Notes: generated by a model from the sequence alone, not told the origin. 64,000 nucleotides of DNA from Methylobacterium organophilum (GCF_022179465.1 NZ_BPQV01000009.1:124001-188000), one strand, 5' to 3'. Numbered from the stretch's first letter, positions 37,860 through 50,004 are shown. Translations and numbers: made by a program.

Positions 37860-37884
37860 AGCGCGGGCGAAACGCGCCCGCGCT
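37860..37884 (+). terminator. Hairpin after methylmalonyl-CoA mutase
   Basis: AGCGCGGGCG (37860-37869) and CGCCCGCGCT (37875-37884) form a perfect 10-bp GC stem with loop AAACG, 26 nt after the mutase stop. No T-run follows. Its position between two same-strand genes suggests at least partial termination. Confidence 0.6.
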
Positions 37885-37990
37885 GGCCGAGTGGAGGAGT
37901 ACCGAATCGCCCCGCATCAGCCGAAAAACCGCTCGCACGGTATTGCGATGCAGCGTAACCTCCGCCGCGAGTAAAGCGGGATTTACCAAG

Positions 37991-39424
37991 ATGTCTGATG
38001 CCGATCGCGAGCTGATCCTTCCGGTGATCCTGTGCGGTGGATCCGGGACGCGGCTGTGGCCGGCCTCCCGCGAGAGCATGCCGAAGCAGTTCACGCCCCT
38101 GGTCGAGGCGGAGCGTTCGACCTTCCAGGCGACGGCGCTGCGGGTGTCGGACAAGACGGTGTTCGGCCGTCCCAGCGTGATCGCGGCGAGCGAGTCCCGC
38201 TTCATCGTGGCCGAGCAGCTGGCGCAATGCGGCAGCGCGGCCGACATCCTCCTGGAGCCGGATCGGCGGGATTCCGCCGCGGCCGTGGCGGTGGCGGCGC
38301 TGCACGCGGCGCGGCGGGCGCCGGAATCGGTGGTGCTGATCCTGGCGGCCGACCACGTGATCAGCGATCCGGCCGCCTTCACCGAGGCCGCCCGCGTGGC
38401 GGCCCAGGGCGCGCGCGCCGGCTACATCATGACGCTGGGCATCGAGCCGACCCGGCCGGCCACGGATTACGGCTACATCCAGCTGGGCGAGAGCCTCGAG
38501 GGTCTGCCGGGCCAGTACCGGGTCGGGCGCTTCGTCGAGAAGCCGGACGCGGCCGGGGCCGGGCGCCTGATCGCGGAAGGCGCCCTGTGGAACTCGGGCT
38601 ACTTCCTGTTCCGGGCCGACGTGATGCTGGCCGAACTCGAGACCCATGCGCCGGCGGTGCTGGAGGCGGCCCGCGCCGCGCTCGCCGCGGCCACGACCGA
38701 CCTCGACTTCGTGCGCCTGGACGCGGCCGCCTTCGCGCAGGCGCCTAAGATCTCGATCGACTACGCGGTCATGGAACGCACGGAGCGGGCCGGCGTACTG
38801 CCGGTCTCCTTCCCGTGGTCGGATGTCGGCACCTGGGACGCGGTCTGGCAGGTGCTGGACCATGACGGCTCCGGCAATGCCGTGCGCGGGCGGGTCGAGC
38901 TGATCGGCACCCGCAACAGTCTCGTTCACAGCGAGGGCGAGGGCCTGACCACGGTGGTGGGGCTTGAGGACGTGGTGGTGGTGGCCACCCCGGACGCGGT
39001 GCTGGTGGCCTCCAAGGCCCGCTCCGGCCAGGTCAAGGATCTGGTCACGACGCTTCGCGCCCGGGGCCATGCCGAGGCCGACGCCCACCGGCGCATGTAC
39101 CGCCCCTGGGGCTGGTACCAGCGCATCGATATCGGCGAGCGCTTCCAGGTGAAGCGGATCATGGTCACGCCCGGCGGGCGCCTGTCCCTGCAGAAGCACT
39201 TCCACCGGGCCGAGCACTGGGTGGTGGTCAAGGGCACCGCCGAGGTGACGATCAACGAGCGCGTGGTGCTCGTGCACGAGAACGAGGCGGTCTACCTGCC
39301 GATCGGCTCGATGCACCGCCTCTGCAACCCCGGGAAGATCCCCCTCGAACTGATCGAGGTCCAGGTCGGCTCCTATACCGGCGAGGACGACATCATCCGC
39401 GTCGAGGACGTCTACGGGCGCTGA
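37991..39424 (+). CDS. manC: Mannose-1-phosphate guanylyltransferase / mannose-6-phosphate isomerase
   Basis: This 477-residue type II enzyme makes GDP-mannose. The nucleotidyltransferase domain (1-350) begins LPVILCGGSGTRLWPASRES with the GxGTRLWP loop, then AADHVISDP, FVEKPD and LWNSGYFLFRADVML. The C-terminal cupin domain (about 365-477) has MYRPWGWYQRIDIGERFQVK, GGRLSLQKHFHRAEHW (zinc-binding His residues) and LPIGSMHRLCNPGKIPLELI, typical of the isomerase half. GDP-mannose feeds exopolysaccharide or lipopolysaccharide synthesis. The start at 37991 fits the family. Confidence 0.95.
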   Translation: MSDADRELILPVILCGGSGTRLWPASRESMPKQFTPLVEAERSTFQATALRVSDKTVFGRPSVIAASESRFIVAEQLAQCGSAADILLEPDRRDSAAAVAVAALHAARRAPESVVLILAADHVISDPAAFTEAARVAAQGARAGYIMTLGIEPTRPATDYGYIQLGESLEGLPGQYRVGRFVEKPDAAGAGRLIAEGALWNSGYFLFRADVMLAELETHAPAVLEAARAALAAATTDLDFVRLDAAAFAQAPKISIDYAVMERTERAGVLPVSFPWSDVGTWDAVWQVLDHDGSGNAVRGRVELIGTRNSLVHSEGEGLTTVVGLEDVVVVATPDAVLVASKARSGQVKDLVTTLRARGHAEADAHRRMYRPWGWYQRIDIGERFQVKRIMVTPGGRLSLQKHFHRAEHWVVVKGTAEVTINERVVLVHENEAVYLPIGSMHRLCNPGKIPLELIEVQVGSYTGEDDIIRVEDVYGR

Positions 39425-39458
39425 GCGCCGGCTTAACCTCTATCGACGCTGGCCGCCC

Positions 39459-39740
39459 TCACGACGCGGCCAGTCTCCCCCAGATCAGGGCGACGAGGAC
39501 GAGTCCGCCGAGGCAGCGCCGCCAGGGATTGACCCCGCGCGCCACCTCGTCGAGGGCCCACCAGGCCAGGCTCAGGCTCGCGAGCCAGGAGAGGGCGAGC
39601 CGCGGCGTGCCGCCCTCCGGCGACAGCCAGGCGCCGCAGGAGGCGGCCAGGAACAGCCAGAGCGGCACGTTCGGCCATTGGCCGATCACGATGCGGCCGG
39701 TCGCCCGATCGCGGAAGAACCAGTCCAGGACGCGTCGCAC
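39459..39740 (-). CDS. Small hypothetical membrane protein
   Basis: This encodes 93 residues from a GTG start at 39740. After a short basic segment (VRRVLDWFFRDRATGRIVIG) come two or three hydrophobic helices (PLWLFLAASCGAWL; RLALSWLASLSLAWWALDEV; LGGLVLVALIWGRLAAS). The pattern RDRxTGRxVxxQWPNxPLW and ALDExxRGVNPxRR matches a family of uncharacterised small membrane proteins that I remember from several bacterial phyla. The ribosome-binding site is weak. It is the last of three minus-strand small membrane protein genes. Confidence 0.6.
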   Translation of the reverse strand: MRRVLDWFFRDRATGRIVIGQWPNVPLWLFLAASCGAWLSPEGGTPRLALSWLASLSLAWWALDEVARGVNPWRRCLGGLVLVALIWGRLAAS

Positions 39741-39760
39741 GATGCGGAGCGGGACCCGGC

Positions 39761-39949
39761 TCAGGTCGGCTCGGCGGGGCTGCCGCCCTTGCGAATCGGC
39801 TCGCAGATCTTCGGGCTGATCTTGTCGAGATGCGGACAGGCATTGGTCTGGTACCAGCTCCGCAGCTCCGGCTGGTTCGGCGCGATGAACATCGCGGTCA
39901 GGACGAAGCCCGCGGCCAGGATCACGATCAGGACGATGAGGCTGCGCAT
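39761..39949 (-). CDS. Very small exported or membrane-anchored protein
   Basis: This encodes 62 residues. An N-terminal hydrophobic helix (MRSLIVLIVILAAGFVLTAM) is followed by a short extracytoplasmic part with two Cys (38 and 49) in ACPHLDKISPKICEPIRKGG, which could form a disulfide. The chosen ATG (39949) gives the clean helix; the frame extends further upstream without sense. It is flanked by two other small membrane protein genes on the same strand, with a 20-nt gap to the next. Confidence 0.6.
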   Translation of the reverse strand: MRSLIVLIVILAAGFVLTAMFIAPNQPELRSWYQTNACPHLDKISPKICEPIRKGGSPAEPT

Positions 39950-40075
39950 GGAATGCTCCGGCGGGCGCGGAGAGAACGCACGGAGCCGCCCCCGCCGGCC
40001 AGGCACCGCGCCATCGAGAAGACGCGAGACCGTATCCGCGTTCCAGAACGCCGCGGCGAAACCCGTGGAGGCCCC

Positions 40076-40345
40076 TCAGCGCGGAGGGGCTTCGGGGGAC
40101 TTGCTCGCAGGCTCCGCAGGCGGCTCCGAGGGTACCGCGAGGGGCGCATCGAGGGGCGATTGCGGCCGCAGATGCCGGAGCGGGCCGTCGCTCCCCGGCA
40201 GGAGCCCCGAATCCTGCATCAGAATCAGGATGAGCACGGCCCCGATCATGCAGGCGACCGTCCAGAGCAGCTCGAGCTGGCGCCGTCGAACGACGATGAG
40301 AATCAGGACGCCGAGAAACGCGGCGATCAGGAGAAACACCAGCAT
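40076..40345 (-). CDS. Small two-helix membrane protein
   Basis: This encodes 89 residues: two hydrophobic helices (MLVFLLIAAFLGVLILIVVR and LLWTVACMIGAVLILILMQ) joined by the basic turn RRRQLE, then a Pro/Ser/Ala-rich soluble tail ending PEAPPR. By the positive-inside rule the basic turn faces the cytoplasm and the Pro-rich tail the periplasm. No family recognised. It is the first of three adjacent small membrane protein genes. Confidence 0.6.
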   Translation of the reverse strand: MLVFLLIAAFLGVLILIVVRRRQLELLWTVACMIGAVLILILMQDSGLLPGSDGPLRHLRPQSPLDAPLAVPSEPPAEPASKSPEAPPR

Positions 40346-40599
40346 CGGTCGACCCTGCCACCGTTACCGCTTTCACGCACCCCCGGGACCGGCTGAGCGT
40401 CGCTTTGAAGCCGCGAAAGCTTAAAGAAGGGGCCGCAAGAGCCTGCACCGCCTTGCCACACCCGCTCCGCGTCTGGTATGGCGACCGCCTTTCCGCGATG
40501 CGTGATCTGCCATCGCCGGGGCGTCCTTCGCGGCACCCCGTACCCGCGACACACTGATATCACAGGCGGCCGGGCCAGGACCGCGCCGACGGAAGACCG

Positions 40600-40725
40600 A
40601 TGAAGATTCGCAACTCGCTCAAGTCGCTGCGCGGCCGTCACCGCGACAACCAGCTCGTTCGCCGCAAAGGCCGCGTCTACGTCATCAACAAGACGCAGAA
40701 GCGCTTCAAGGCGCGCCAGGGCTGA
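40600..40725 (+). CDS. rpmJ: 50S ribosomal protein L36
   Basis: This encodes 41 residues: [20 protein letters not shown] and then [21 protein letters not shown]. This is the Cys-less, zinc-independent form of L36 common in alphaproteobacteria, encoded away from the main ribosomal operon. Length and sequence are typical. It is a stand-alone gene; a run of GC-rich inverted sequences follows the stop and may terminate it. Found by direct reading, as it is very short. Confidence 0.97.
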   Translation: MKIRNSLKSLRGRHRDNQLVRRKGRVYVINKTQKRFKARQG

Positions 40726-40788
40726 AGCCCGGCCCCGCGTCGGCGCAGCGCGTTGACGCGGCATCGCGGGGGTGAGAGCCTGCCGGCC

Positions 40789-41391
40789 ATGCCCGGCCTC
40801 GCCCTCCTCCTGCTCAGGCTCATGAATTCGGCTCGCCTCGGCTTGGTCCTGGGCGGGCTTTTCGCATTTCCGGCCCTCGCGGGCGAGGCGCCGCGCAAGC
40901 CCCCGCATCCGCCCATGAGCCTCGACGAGCTCTATGGCCGGCTGAAGGAGGCCGACGAGCCGGCGAGCGCCAAGGCCATCGCCGGCATGATCGAGCGGCG
41001 CCTCGCCCGCTCGGGCAGCGCCACCGTCGATCTGCTCAGCGAGCGTGCCCGCCAGGCCATGGCCGGCGACGACGTCCCCCTCGCCGTCGAGCTGATGGAC
41101 CGGGCCACGACCCTGGAGCCGGGCTGGGCCGAGGGCTGGAACCGCCGGGCGACCCTGTTCTTCCGCCTGTCGGACCCGCAGAGCGCCATTGCCGACCTTC
41201 AGCACGCCCTGGTGCTGGAGCCGCGCCACTTCGAGGCCTGGGCGGCCCTCGGCAAGCTGTACCTCGCCCAGGACGACAAGGCGCGCGCGCTGGAAGCCTT
41301 CCGGCGCGCGGAGGCGATCTACCCGCAATGGGACGTCCTGCAGAAGGCGATCGAGCGGCTGACGCCGGACGTCGAGGGCCGCGAGCTCTGA
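40789..41391 (+). CDS. Exported TPR-repeat protein
   Basis: This 200-residue protein has an N-terminal hydrophobic segment ending FAFPALAGEAP (probable signal peptide; an ATG at 40822 gives a neater one starting MNSARLGLVLGG). About residues 75-190 contain at least three tetratricopeptide repeats: AVELMDRATTLEPGWAEGWN, AIADLQHALVLEPRHFEAWA and ALEAFRRAEAIYPQWDVLQ. It should be a periplasmic protein-interaction module. It follows rpmJ by 63 nt. Function beyond binding is unknown. Confidence 0.85.
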   Translation: MPGLALLLLRLMNSARLGLVLGGLFAFPALAGEAPRKPPHPPMSLDELYGRLKEADEPASAKAIAGMIERRLARSGSATVDLLSERARQAMAGDDVPLAVELMDRATTLEPGWAEGWNRRATLFFRLSDPQSAIADLQHALVLEPRHFEAWAALGKLYLAQDDKARALEAFRRAEAIYPQWDVLQKAIERLTPDVEGREL

Positions 41392-41839
41392 ATCAAGGGC
41401 TCGGCGATCGCCCCGCGTCGATCCCTCGAAGCGGCTGCGGCCGCGAGGTCCCACGCCGGAGACTCCCCAGCGTCCCGACCGGAGAAGCTCTGCGCCATCC
41501 GGACGTGGTCGCGCGCCCACATCGCCGCACGAGCCCCGAAGCCCACAACCTTGAATGGGCCTTTTCGCACCTCGCGGTGCGACCCGGTCGCTTTTCGATT
41601 CCTGGGTCAGATTAAATTCGATGGTCGTCCGTGTGTTGCGACGCACCGCACAAAGCTCAAGCCTGTGCGACGGTCGATCGTGACGAAATAGTGCAGCATA
41701 TTTCGGACATTAGCGCAAAATCTCAGAGATTTGACGCCAGCCGAACCTTTTGCTGCATTGCACGTTACAGCCTTTCGAAACCGCTGTGCCGCTTCGCGGC
41801 GGAGCCGAGCCTCACGATCGGGAAGGAAAAGGAGTGTCG
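41392..41839. other. Long non-coding region upstream of a 42-residue membrane protein gene
   Basis: This gap of 448 nt has no convincing gene. It contains a 7-bp hairpin (TCGCACC-tcgc-GGTGCGA, 41565-41582) and then a noticeably AT-rich part (about 41600-41770) with the 15-bp palindrome listed separately. The AT-rich half probably holds the promoter and control region of the short gene at 41840. Confidence 0.5.
41718..41732. promoter_or_regulatory. 15-bp palindrome, candidate operator
   Basis: AAATCTCAGAGATTT is a perfect 7-bp inverted repeat around one central A, in an AT-rich patch 108 nt before the 42-residue gene. Such compact palindromes are typical of dimeric repressor sites. No matching second copy was noticed nearby. 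Confidence 0.45.
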
Positions 41840-41968
41840 ATGAATTTTTCCGAGTTCGTATCCTACGGTTGCGCGGTTGCCCTGGTGGGCATGCTCGTCA
41901 TGACCGCTCTCGGCGTCTCCGGCGTGATGTTCGACGATATCGCCGCCCAGGCGAACGCCAACCGCTGA
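41840..41968 (+). CDS. 42-residue single-pass membrane protein
   Basis: It reads MNFSEFVSYGCAVALVGMLV, MTALGVSGVMFDDIAAQ and ANANR. One hydrophobic helix spans residues 10-30, with short polar ends. A GGAG ribosome-binding site at 41831-41834 is well spaced before the ATG. I infer a real gene from that site, the defined helix and the AT-rich upstream region. No function is known; it could be a small regulatory membrane peptide or a stress protein. Confidence 0.6.
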   Translation: MNFSEFVSYGCAVALVGMLVMTALGVSGVMFDDIAAQANANR

Positions 41969-42009
41969 GGACAACGGTAGGCACAGGTCTCCAAGGCTTC
42001 TTTGCTTCC

Positions 42010-42030
42010 CTTGCGGGCCCGGCCCGCAAG
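42010..42030. terminator. Terminator hairpin between convergent genes
   Basis: CTTGCGGGCC (42010-42019) and GGCCCGCAAG (42021-42030) are exact complements around one base, giving a 9-bp stem with a 3-nt loop. It lies between the 42-residue gene and the end of the histidine kinase gene. No strong T-run. Confidence 0.6.
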
Positions 42031-42032
42031 CG

Positions 42033-45331
<3,299 letters not shown>

Positions 45332-45335
<4 letters not shown>

Positions 45336-46744
45336 CCGAGGTGCGTCTCGTGCGAGGCGTCGAAGGTCGAACGCGACGCGGAAATTGACGAATCACGCTG
45401 CGCCGAAGAGCCGGCAGCACGCGAATTCAGATTTGGCTTCGCAGTGCAGCAAGCGTCAAGCTTCTCCTCGCCACGGGTCAGGCCGATCGACCGCCCGCGC
45501 GCCTCCCAATTCAGGCGTGCGGCCTCCAGAGCCCAGATCATGCCGAGCATCATGTAGACGTGACGCCACTTCTCGACGTCGATCTGCACCGCCTGCAGGA
45601 AGAACATCAGCAGAGCCGGCCAGACGATCTGCGCATGGCTCCGGAACGGCGTGTCCCGGGCGAGCAGGCGGAAGCCGACGAAGCCCGTGGCCAGGACGAG
45701 GCCGATGAAGACGGCCCCGCCGAACCAGCCGCCATTGGCGAAACTGCCGATATAGGAATTGTGCGGCTCCAGCCGGAAGATCTGGCGCCAGTGCATCGGG
45801 CCCATGCCGAAGGGCAGCTCCAGCAGCATCTCCATGCCGCGGATCTGGTTGCCGAAGCGGCCGGTCTCGCCCTCGTCGTAGTCCTGGGTCACGGAGGCCC
45901 GGGCCTCGAACTGCTTGGCGACGCTGTCGACGGAGAGGAGCCCGACCATGGTGACGAGGCCGAGCGCCGCCGTCACCGCGGTGATGGTGAGGATGCGGCG
46001 GCGCAGGCGCGGCGACCGGCTCGTCACGAAGACCGAGGCGACCATCAGCCCGACCGCGACGACGGTGCCGCCCCAGGAGCCGCGGGAGAAGGACAGGAAG
46101 ATGCCGGCGAGCACCACGAGGGTGGCCAGCACGCACAGGAACGGGCGCCGCGCCGTGCCCGTCAGCAGGGCGTGCATCGGGTAGAGCGCGCCGAGGGTGA
46201 GGAAGGAGCCGAACACGTTCGGGTCCTGGAAGGTGCCGGAGGCGCGGCCGTATTTCGAGAACAGGTCCTCGTTCCCGATCAGGCCGAGATAGCCGAGGAT
46301 GCCGAGGCTGGCCGAGAAGACGCAGCTCGCCGTGTAGGCCCGCAGCGCGAGTTCCATGCGCCGATGGGTCTCGTCGGAGAACAGCATCGCGAAGAACAGG
46401 CAGGTGACGATGAGGTAGCCGAGCTGGATCGTCCACATCAGCGGCACCGGCTCGTCGACATAGGGCAGCAGCGCCGTCGTGATCGCGGCGAAGTAGAGGA
46501 GGAGCAGCCCGACGAGGGGCAGGATGCCGCGATGCAGCCGGATGCCGAGCATCAGCCAGAGCAGCATCGTCGGGATGGCGACGACGTCGTAGGGCGAGGT
46601 CTCGGAGAAGGCGAAGCAGGCGAAGAAGATGAAGGCCGCGAGCAGCGCCTTGGCCACGCCCTCGACGACGACCCGCACGGGCAGGCGGCTCCAGGCTCCG
46701 CGCGCGAACGGGCCGGCCTCCGGCGATGCGCTGGTGGACGACAC
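45332..46744 (-). CDS. O-antigen ligase / polysaccharide polymerase-like membrane protein
   Basis: This 470-residue protein has ten or more hydrophobic helices and a large periplasmic loop. The segment GRASGTFQDPNVFGSFLTLG is typical of the Wzy/WaaL (PF04932-like) family, followed by LSFSRGSWGGTVVAVGL and LEPHNSYIGSFANGGWFGG. Members polymerise or ligate lipid-linked polysaccharide in the periplasm. The C-terminal 55 residues after the last helix are polar and Ser-rich. The start is uncertain: GTG 46744 was chosen, and a TTG at 46855 would add 37 residues. The stop overlaps the kinase start (ATGA). Confidence 0.85.
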
Positions 46745-47197
46745 GGGATGCCCTGAACTCCGCGGGCCCGCGACGCCGGCCCCTTCCAGCGGCCATGATG
46801 GCCCCGGAAAGGTTGAGATTTGACTGCCCGGGCAGCGGCACCGCCCGGTTCTCAACGGGTCTCACGAAGGCCCCCTCGACCGAAGGAGCGGCGCCGGCGC
46901 CTTTCCTCGTCCCTCCGGGAGAGGTGGCCGCGCGGCGGACGGAGAGGGCGGAGCCGGTGTTGCCGGAATGGCGCTCGGCATGCCCACTCCACCGCGCTCA
47001 CGCGCGGTCCCCCTCGCCCAGGGGGCGAGGATAGGCGCGGCCACCGCTTCCCTTGGCTGGAGACGGCATCGCCCCCCCGTCCCTGCAAGCGCGAGCGAAA
47101 CCGCTCCCGTCCTCACGAGGCGGGGCCGAGTCGATCCGGGGCTCGCCTTTTCCGGAGGGGTCGCGCTCTGGATTGCTTCGGCTCCGCCCCCGGAGCG
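46745..47197. other. GC-rich intergenic region with repeat-like sequence
   Basis: This gap of 453 nt lies between the polymerase gene and the end of the COG0523 gene (both leftward). The part 46895-47010 reads TTTCCTCGTCCCTCCGGGAG and then AGGTGGCCGCGCGGCGGACG and GAGAGGG, a pattern that I remember as a degenerate dispersed intergenic repeat in Methylobacterium. Several short GC-rich inverted sequences occur. No gene was recognised. Confidence 0.4.
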
Positions 47198-48172
47198 TCA
47201 CGCCTTGCAGGCGAGAAACTCCTCCCGGATCGCGTCCGCGTCGAGCTTGCGGCCGATGAAGACGACCCGGGAGATGCGGGGCTCGTCGTCCTTCCAGGGC
47301 CCCTGGAGGTCGCCGTCGAGGATCTGGTGGACGCCCTGGAAGACGAAGCGCTGCGGCTCGCCGGGGAAAGCGACGATGCCCTTGCAGCGCAGGATGTCCG
47401 GCCCCTGCACCTGGGTCAGGTTCGAGATCCACGGCATGAATTTTTCCGGATCCACCGGGCCGTCGATGCGCGCGGAGACCGACTGCATGTCGTCGTCGTG
47501 ATGATGGTGGTGGCCCTCCTCGAGGAAGTCGGGCTCGATGTCGAGGATGCGCGAGAGATCGAAGGCGTTGCGGTCGAGCACCTGGTCGAGGGGCACCGCG
47601 CAGCGGCTGGTGCGGTGGAGCTTGGCATAGGGGTTGATCGCGCGGATCAGGCCCTCGACGCGGTCGAGATCGGCCGCCTCGACGAGGTCGGCCTTGTTGA
47701 GCAGGATCACGTCGGCGAAGGCGATCTGGTTCTTGGCCTCCGGGGCGTCCTTGAGGCGCTCGGCGAGCCATTTCGCGTCGGCCACGGTCACCACGGCGTC
47801 GAGGCGGGCGGCGCTGCCCACATCCTCGTCGATGAAGAAGGTCTGGGCGACGGGGGCCGGGTCGGCCAGCCCCGTGGTCTCCACGATGATCGCGTCGAAC
47901 TTGCCGCGGCGCTTCACCAGCCCGTCCATGATGCGGATCAGGTCGCCGCGCACGGTGCAGCAGACGCAGCCGTTGTTCATCTCGAACACTTCCTCGTCCG
48001 CGCCGATGACGAGGTCGTTGTCGATGCCGATCTCGCCGAACTCGTTGACGATCACCGCGTAGCGCTTGCCGTGGTTCTCGGTGAGGATCCGGTTGAGCAG
48101 CGTGGTCTTGCCCGCGCCGAGATAGCCGGTGAGCACGGTCACAGGGATCTTGTCGGTGGAGAGGTCGGCCAT
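47198..48172 (-). CDS. CobW/COG0523-family metal-chaperone GTPase
   Basis: This 324-residue protein has a P-loop GTPase domain: [20 protein letters not shown] (Walker A), [16 protein letters not shown], and the hallmark metal-binding motif [13 protein letters not shown] (CxCC) near residue 68. [13 protein letters not shown] (Walker B region) and [12 protein letters not shown] (NKxD) follow. The run GHHHHHDDD near residue 220 is an extra His-rich metal site. The C-terminal CobW domain begins about residue 245. Relatives deliver zinc or cobalt to target enzymes. The upstream in-frame extension to 48427 is not coding by pattern. It is divergent from the RND efflux operon. Confidence 0.93.
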   Translation of the reverse strand: MADLSTDKIPVTVLTGYLGAGKTTLLNRILTENHGKRYAVIVNEFGEIGIDNDLVIGADEEVFEMNNGCVCCTVRGDLIRIMDGLVKRRGKFDAIIVETTGLADPAPVAQTFFIDEDVGSAARLDAVVTVADAKWLAERLKDAPEAKNQIAFADVILLNKADLVEAADLDRVEGLIRAINPYAKLHRTSRCAVPLDQVLDRNAFDLSRILDIEPDFLEEGHHHHHDDDMQSVSARIDGPVDPEKFMPWISNLTQVQGPDILRCKGIVAFPGEPQRFVFQGVHQILDGDLQGPWKDDEPRISRVVFIGRKLDADAIREEFLACKA

Positions 48173-48660
48173 GGGGGATCTTCGTGCCTGGGGACGGGGG
48201 TCGTCCCTGTCATATTGTATCAGCACGCCGCGATGAAAGTGACCGGCCGCCGGCTTTCTTCGGATGTGGCGCAGCCGCTCCCAGGGCGTGTCCCGGGGGG
48301 ACGGGAGAAGCGTCGCAATATTGGCGCACGCCGTCGCTAAAGGCTGGCCCGGCGAGGCGGGCGAGCGGAATCGGCTTGCCAAGACCGGGGCGGGGCGGAA
48401 CCGTCCGGCTCGTATTCCAGGAGGCACCGGGGGCGTGGTGGAGCGGGGGACAGCAGCGCACGGCCGCGGGCCGCGGGCGGATTCGGCATGGCCGTGGGAG
48501 CCCGTGTCCCGGCGGCCGGCGGCTCACGAAAAGCTGATGGGGCAATCCGACGCTTTCCCGCGCGCCCGTCGCGGTTTCGGTGCACAGGGAGCGCCGCTCC
48601 GCACGGACGGGCCATCCGGCACCGCCTTCCGCCCCATCCGACGCCGAGCCTGACCCGTCC
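48173..48660. other. Divergent intergenic region between COG0523 gene and RND operon
   Basis: This gap of 488 nt is the longest in the window. A short AT-rich patch (TGTCATATTGTATCAGC, about 48209-48225) lies about 40 nt upstream of the COG0523 start and is its probable promoter region. A second patch (GTCGCAATATTGGCG, about 48311) is central. The rest up to 48660 is GC-rich with no recognisable gene or repeat. Confidence 0.45.
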
Positions 48661-50004
48661 ATGGACGCCCGAAACACGACCACGCCGGACATGCGCGACC
48701 AGATCGATTCCGAGCGCGCCCATCGCCGGGGGCGCCGCTCCGCCCTGCTGCGGATCGCCCTCCTCCTGTCGCTCGTCGTCGCGGGCGTCGCCGCGATCGC
48801 CATCTGGCCGCAGCGCACGCGGGAGCTGATCGCGCAGGCGGTCGCCCTCCTCCACGACGTCAAGGAGGGCGAGACGGCGGAGAACGAGGCGGCCGAGGCC
48901 AGGCCCGCCTCGGGCCTGCGCGTGTTCAAGCCCAGCGCCGAGCAGCGCAACGCCTTCGCGATCAAGCCCGTGGAGACGATGCTGTTCCGGCCCGAGGGCT
49001 CGGCGGAGGGGCGCATCGCCCTCAACGACGACGACAACGTGCCCGTGACCTCGCCCTATGCCGGGCGCGTCAACAAGGTGCTGGTGCGGGCGGGCGACCG
49101 CGTGAAGGCCAACCAGGTCCTGCTGACCATGGAGGCCACGGACATGGTCCAGGCCCAGAACGACTACCAGGCCGCCCTCAACACCCTGCACAAGACGCAG
49201 GCCCTGCTGAAGCTCAACCAGACCATCGCCGCCCGGCAGCAGGAGCTGTTCCAGGCCCGGGCCACGGCGCTCAAGGACTATCAGTCCGCCCAGAACGACG
49301 TCATCGCCGCCCAGAGCGACCTCGGCACGGCGGAAGCCTCGCTCCAGGCGGTGAAGAACCGCCTGCGGCTCCTGGGCAAGACCGACGCCGAGATCGTGCA
49401 GTTCGAGCGGAACGGCACCCTCAGCTCCGAGACCGAGATCCGGGCGCCGATCGCCGGCACCATCGTCCAGCGCAAGGTGGGCGTCGGGCAGTACATCTCC
49501 TCCAACAGCGATCCGGTCTTCGTGATCGGCGATCTCTCCACGGTCTGGCTCATCGCCAATGTCCGCGAGAGCGAGGTGCCCCGGATCAAGATCGGCCAGG
49601 TGGTCGAGGCCCGGGTGGTCGGGCTGCCGCGCCTCACCTTCAAGGCGAAGGTCGACTACATGGCCGCGAGCCTCGACCCGGCCACGCGCCGGCTCGCGGT
49701 GCGCAGCGAGGTGGAGAATCCCGACCGCCTGCTGAAGCCCGAGATGTTCGCGAGCTTCACCATCGTCACCGGCGACGACCGGGCCTCGCCGGGCGTGCCC
49801 AGCGCCGCCGTGGTCTACGAGGGCGAGCGCGCCCATGTCTGGGTCGCCCGCCCCGATGGCGCGGTCGAGGCCCGGGACGTGAAGCTCGGGCTCACCAACG
49901 GCGACTTCGTGCAGGTCGTCGAGGGGCTGAAGCCCGGCGAATCCATCGTGACCCGCGGCGCCCTGTTCATCGACCGGGCGGCGAGCGGGGAGAAGGCGTC
50001 GTGA
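48661..50004 (+). CDS. RND efflux periplasmic adaptor subunit (CzcB/CusB-like)
   Basis: This 447-residue membrane fusion protein has one N-terminal anchor helix (ALLRIALLLSLVVAGVAAIA), a lipoyl/barrel-sandwich half motif VTSPYAGRVNKVLVRAGDRV, a long alpha-hairpin (about 155-245), the second lipoyl half IRAPIAGTIVQRKVGVGQYI, and a beta-barrel and membrane-proximal domain to the end. It links the inner-membrane pump to the outer-membrane channel. The following pump gene overlaps its stop by 4 nt (GTGA). Substrate cannot be fixed; the pattern is nearest the heavy-metal branch, but no extra metal-binding N-terminal domain is present. Confidence 0.93.
   Translation: MDARNTTTPDMRDQIDSERAHRRGRRSALLRIALLLSLVVAGVAAIAIWPQRTRELIAQAVALLHDVKEGETAENEAAEARPASGLRVFKPSAEQRNAFAIKPVETMLFRPEGSAEGRIALNDDDNVPVTSPYAGRVNKVLVRAGDRVKANQVLLTMEATDMVQAQNDYQAALNTLHKTQALLKLNQTIAARQQELFQARATALKDYQSAQNDVIAAQSDLGTAEASLQAVKNRLRLLGKTDAEIVQFERNGTLSSETEIRAPIAGTIVQRKVGVGQYISSNSDPVFVIGDLSTVWLIANVRESEVPRIKIGQVVEARVVGLPRLTFKAKVDYMAASLDPATRRLAVRSEVENPDRLLKPEMFASFTIVTGDDRASPGVPSAAVVYEGERAHVWVARPDGAVEARDVKLGLTNGDFVQVVEGLKPGESIVTRGALFIDRAASGEKAS

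Noticed and set aside
35513-39316. A continuous open frame of more than 1200 codons antisense to the mutase and manC genes
   Set aside because: At this GC content the reverse strand of a real gene often stays open. The predicted protein is Arg/Gly/Ala/His-rich with no family motif, while both sense genes are complete and recognisable.
40726-40788. Nested GC hairpins after rpmJ as a firm terminator
   Set aside because: Several arms can pair (CCCCGCG with CGCGGGG) but they overlap the likely control region of the TPR gene and have no T-run, so I did not list a terminator.
48209-48225. Possible Zur-type operator (TGTCATATTGTATCAGC) before the COG0523 gene
   Set aside because: Only weakly palindromic and not close to the alphaproteobacterial Zur pattern as I remember it. 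It is more likely the AT-rich part of a promoter.
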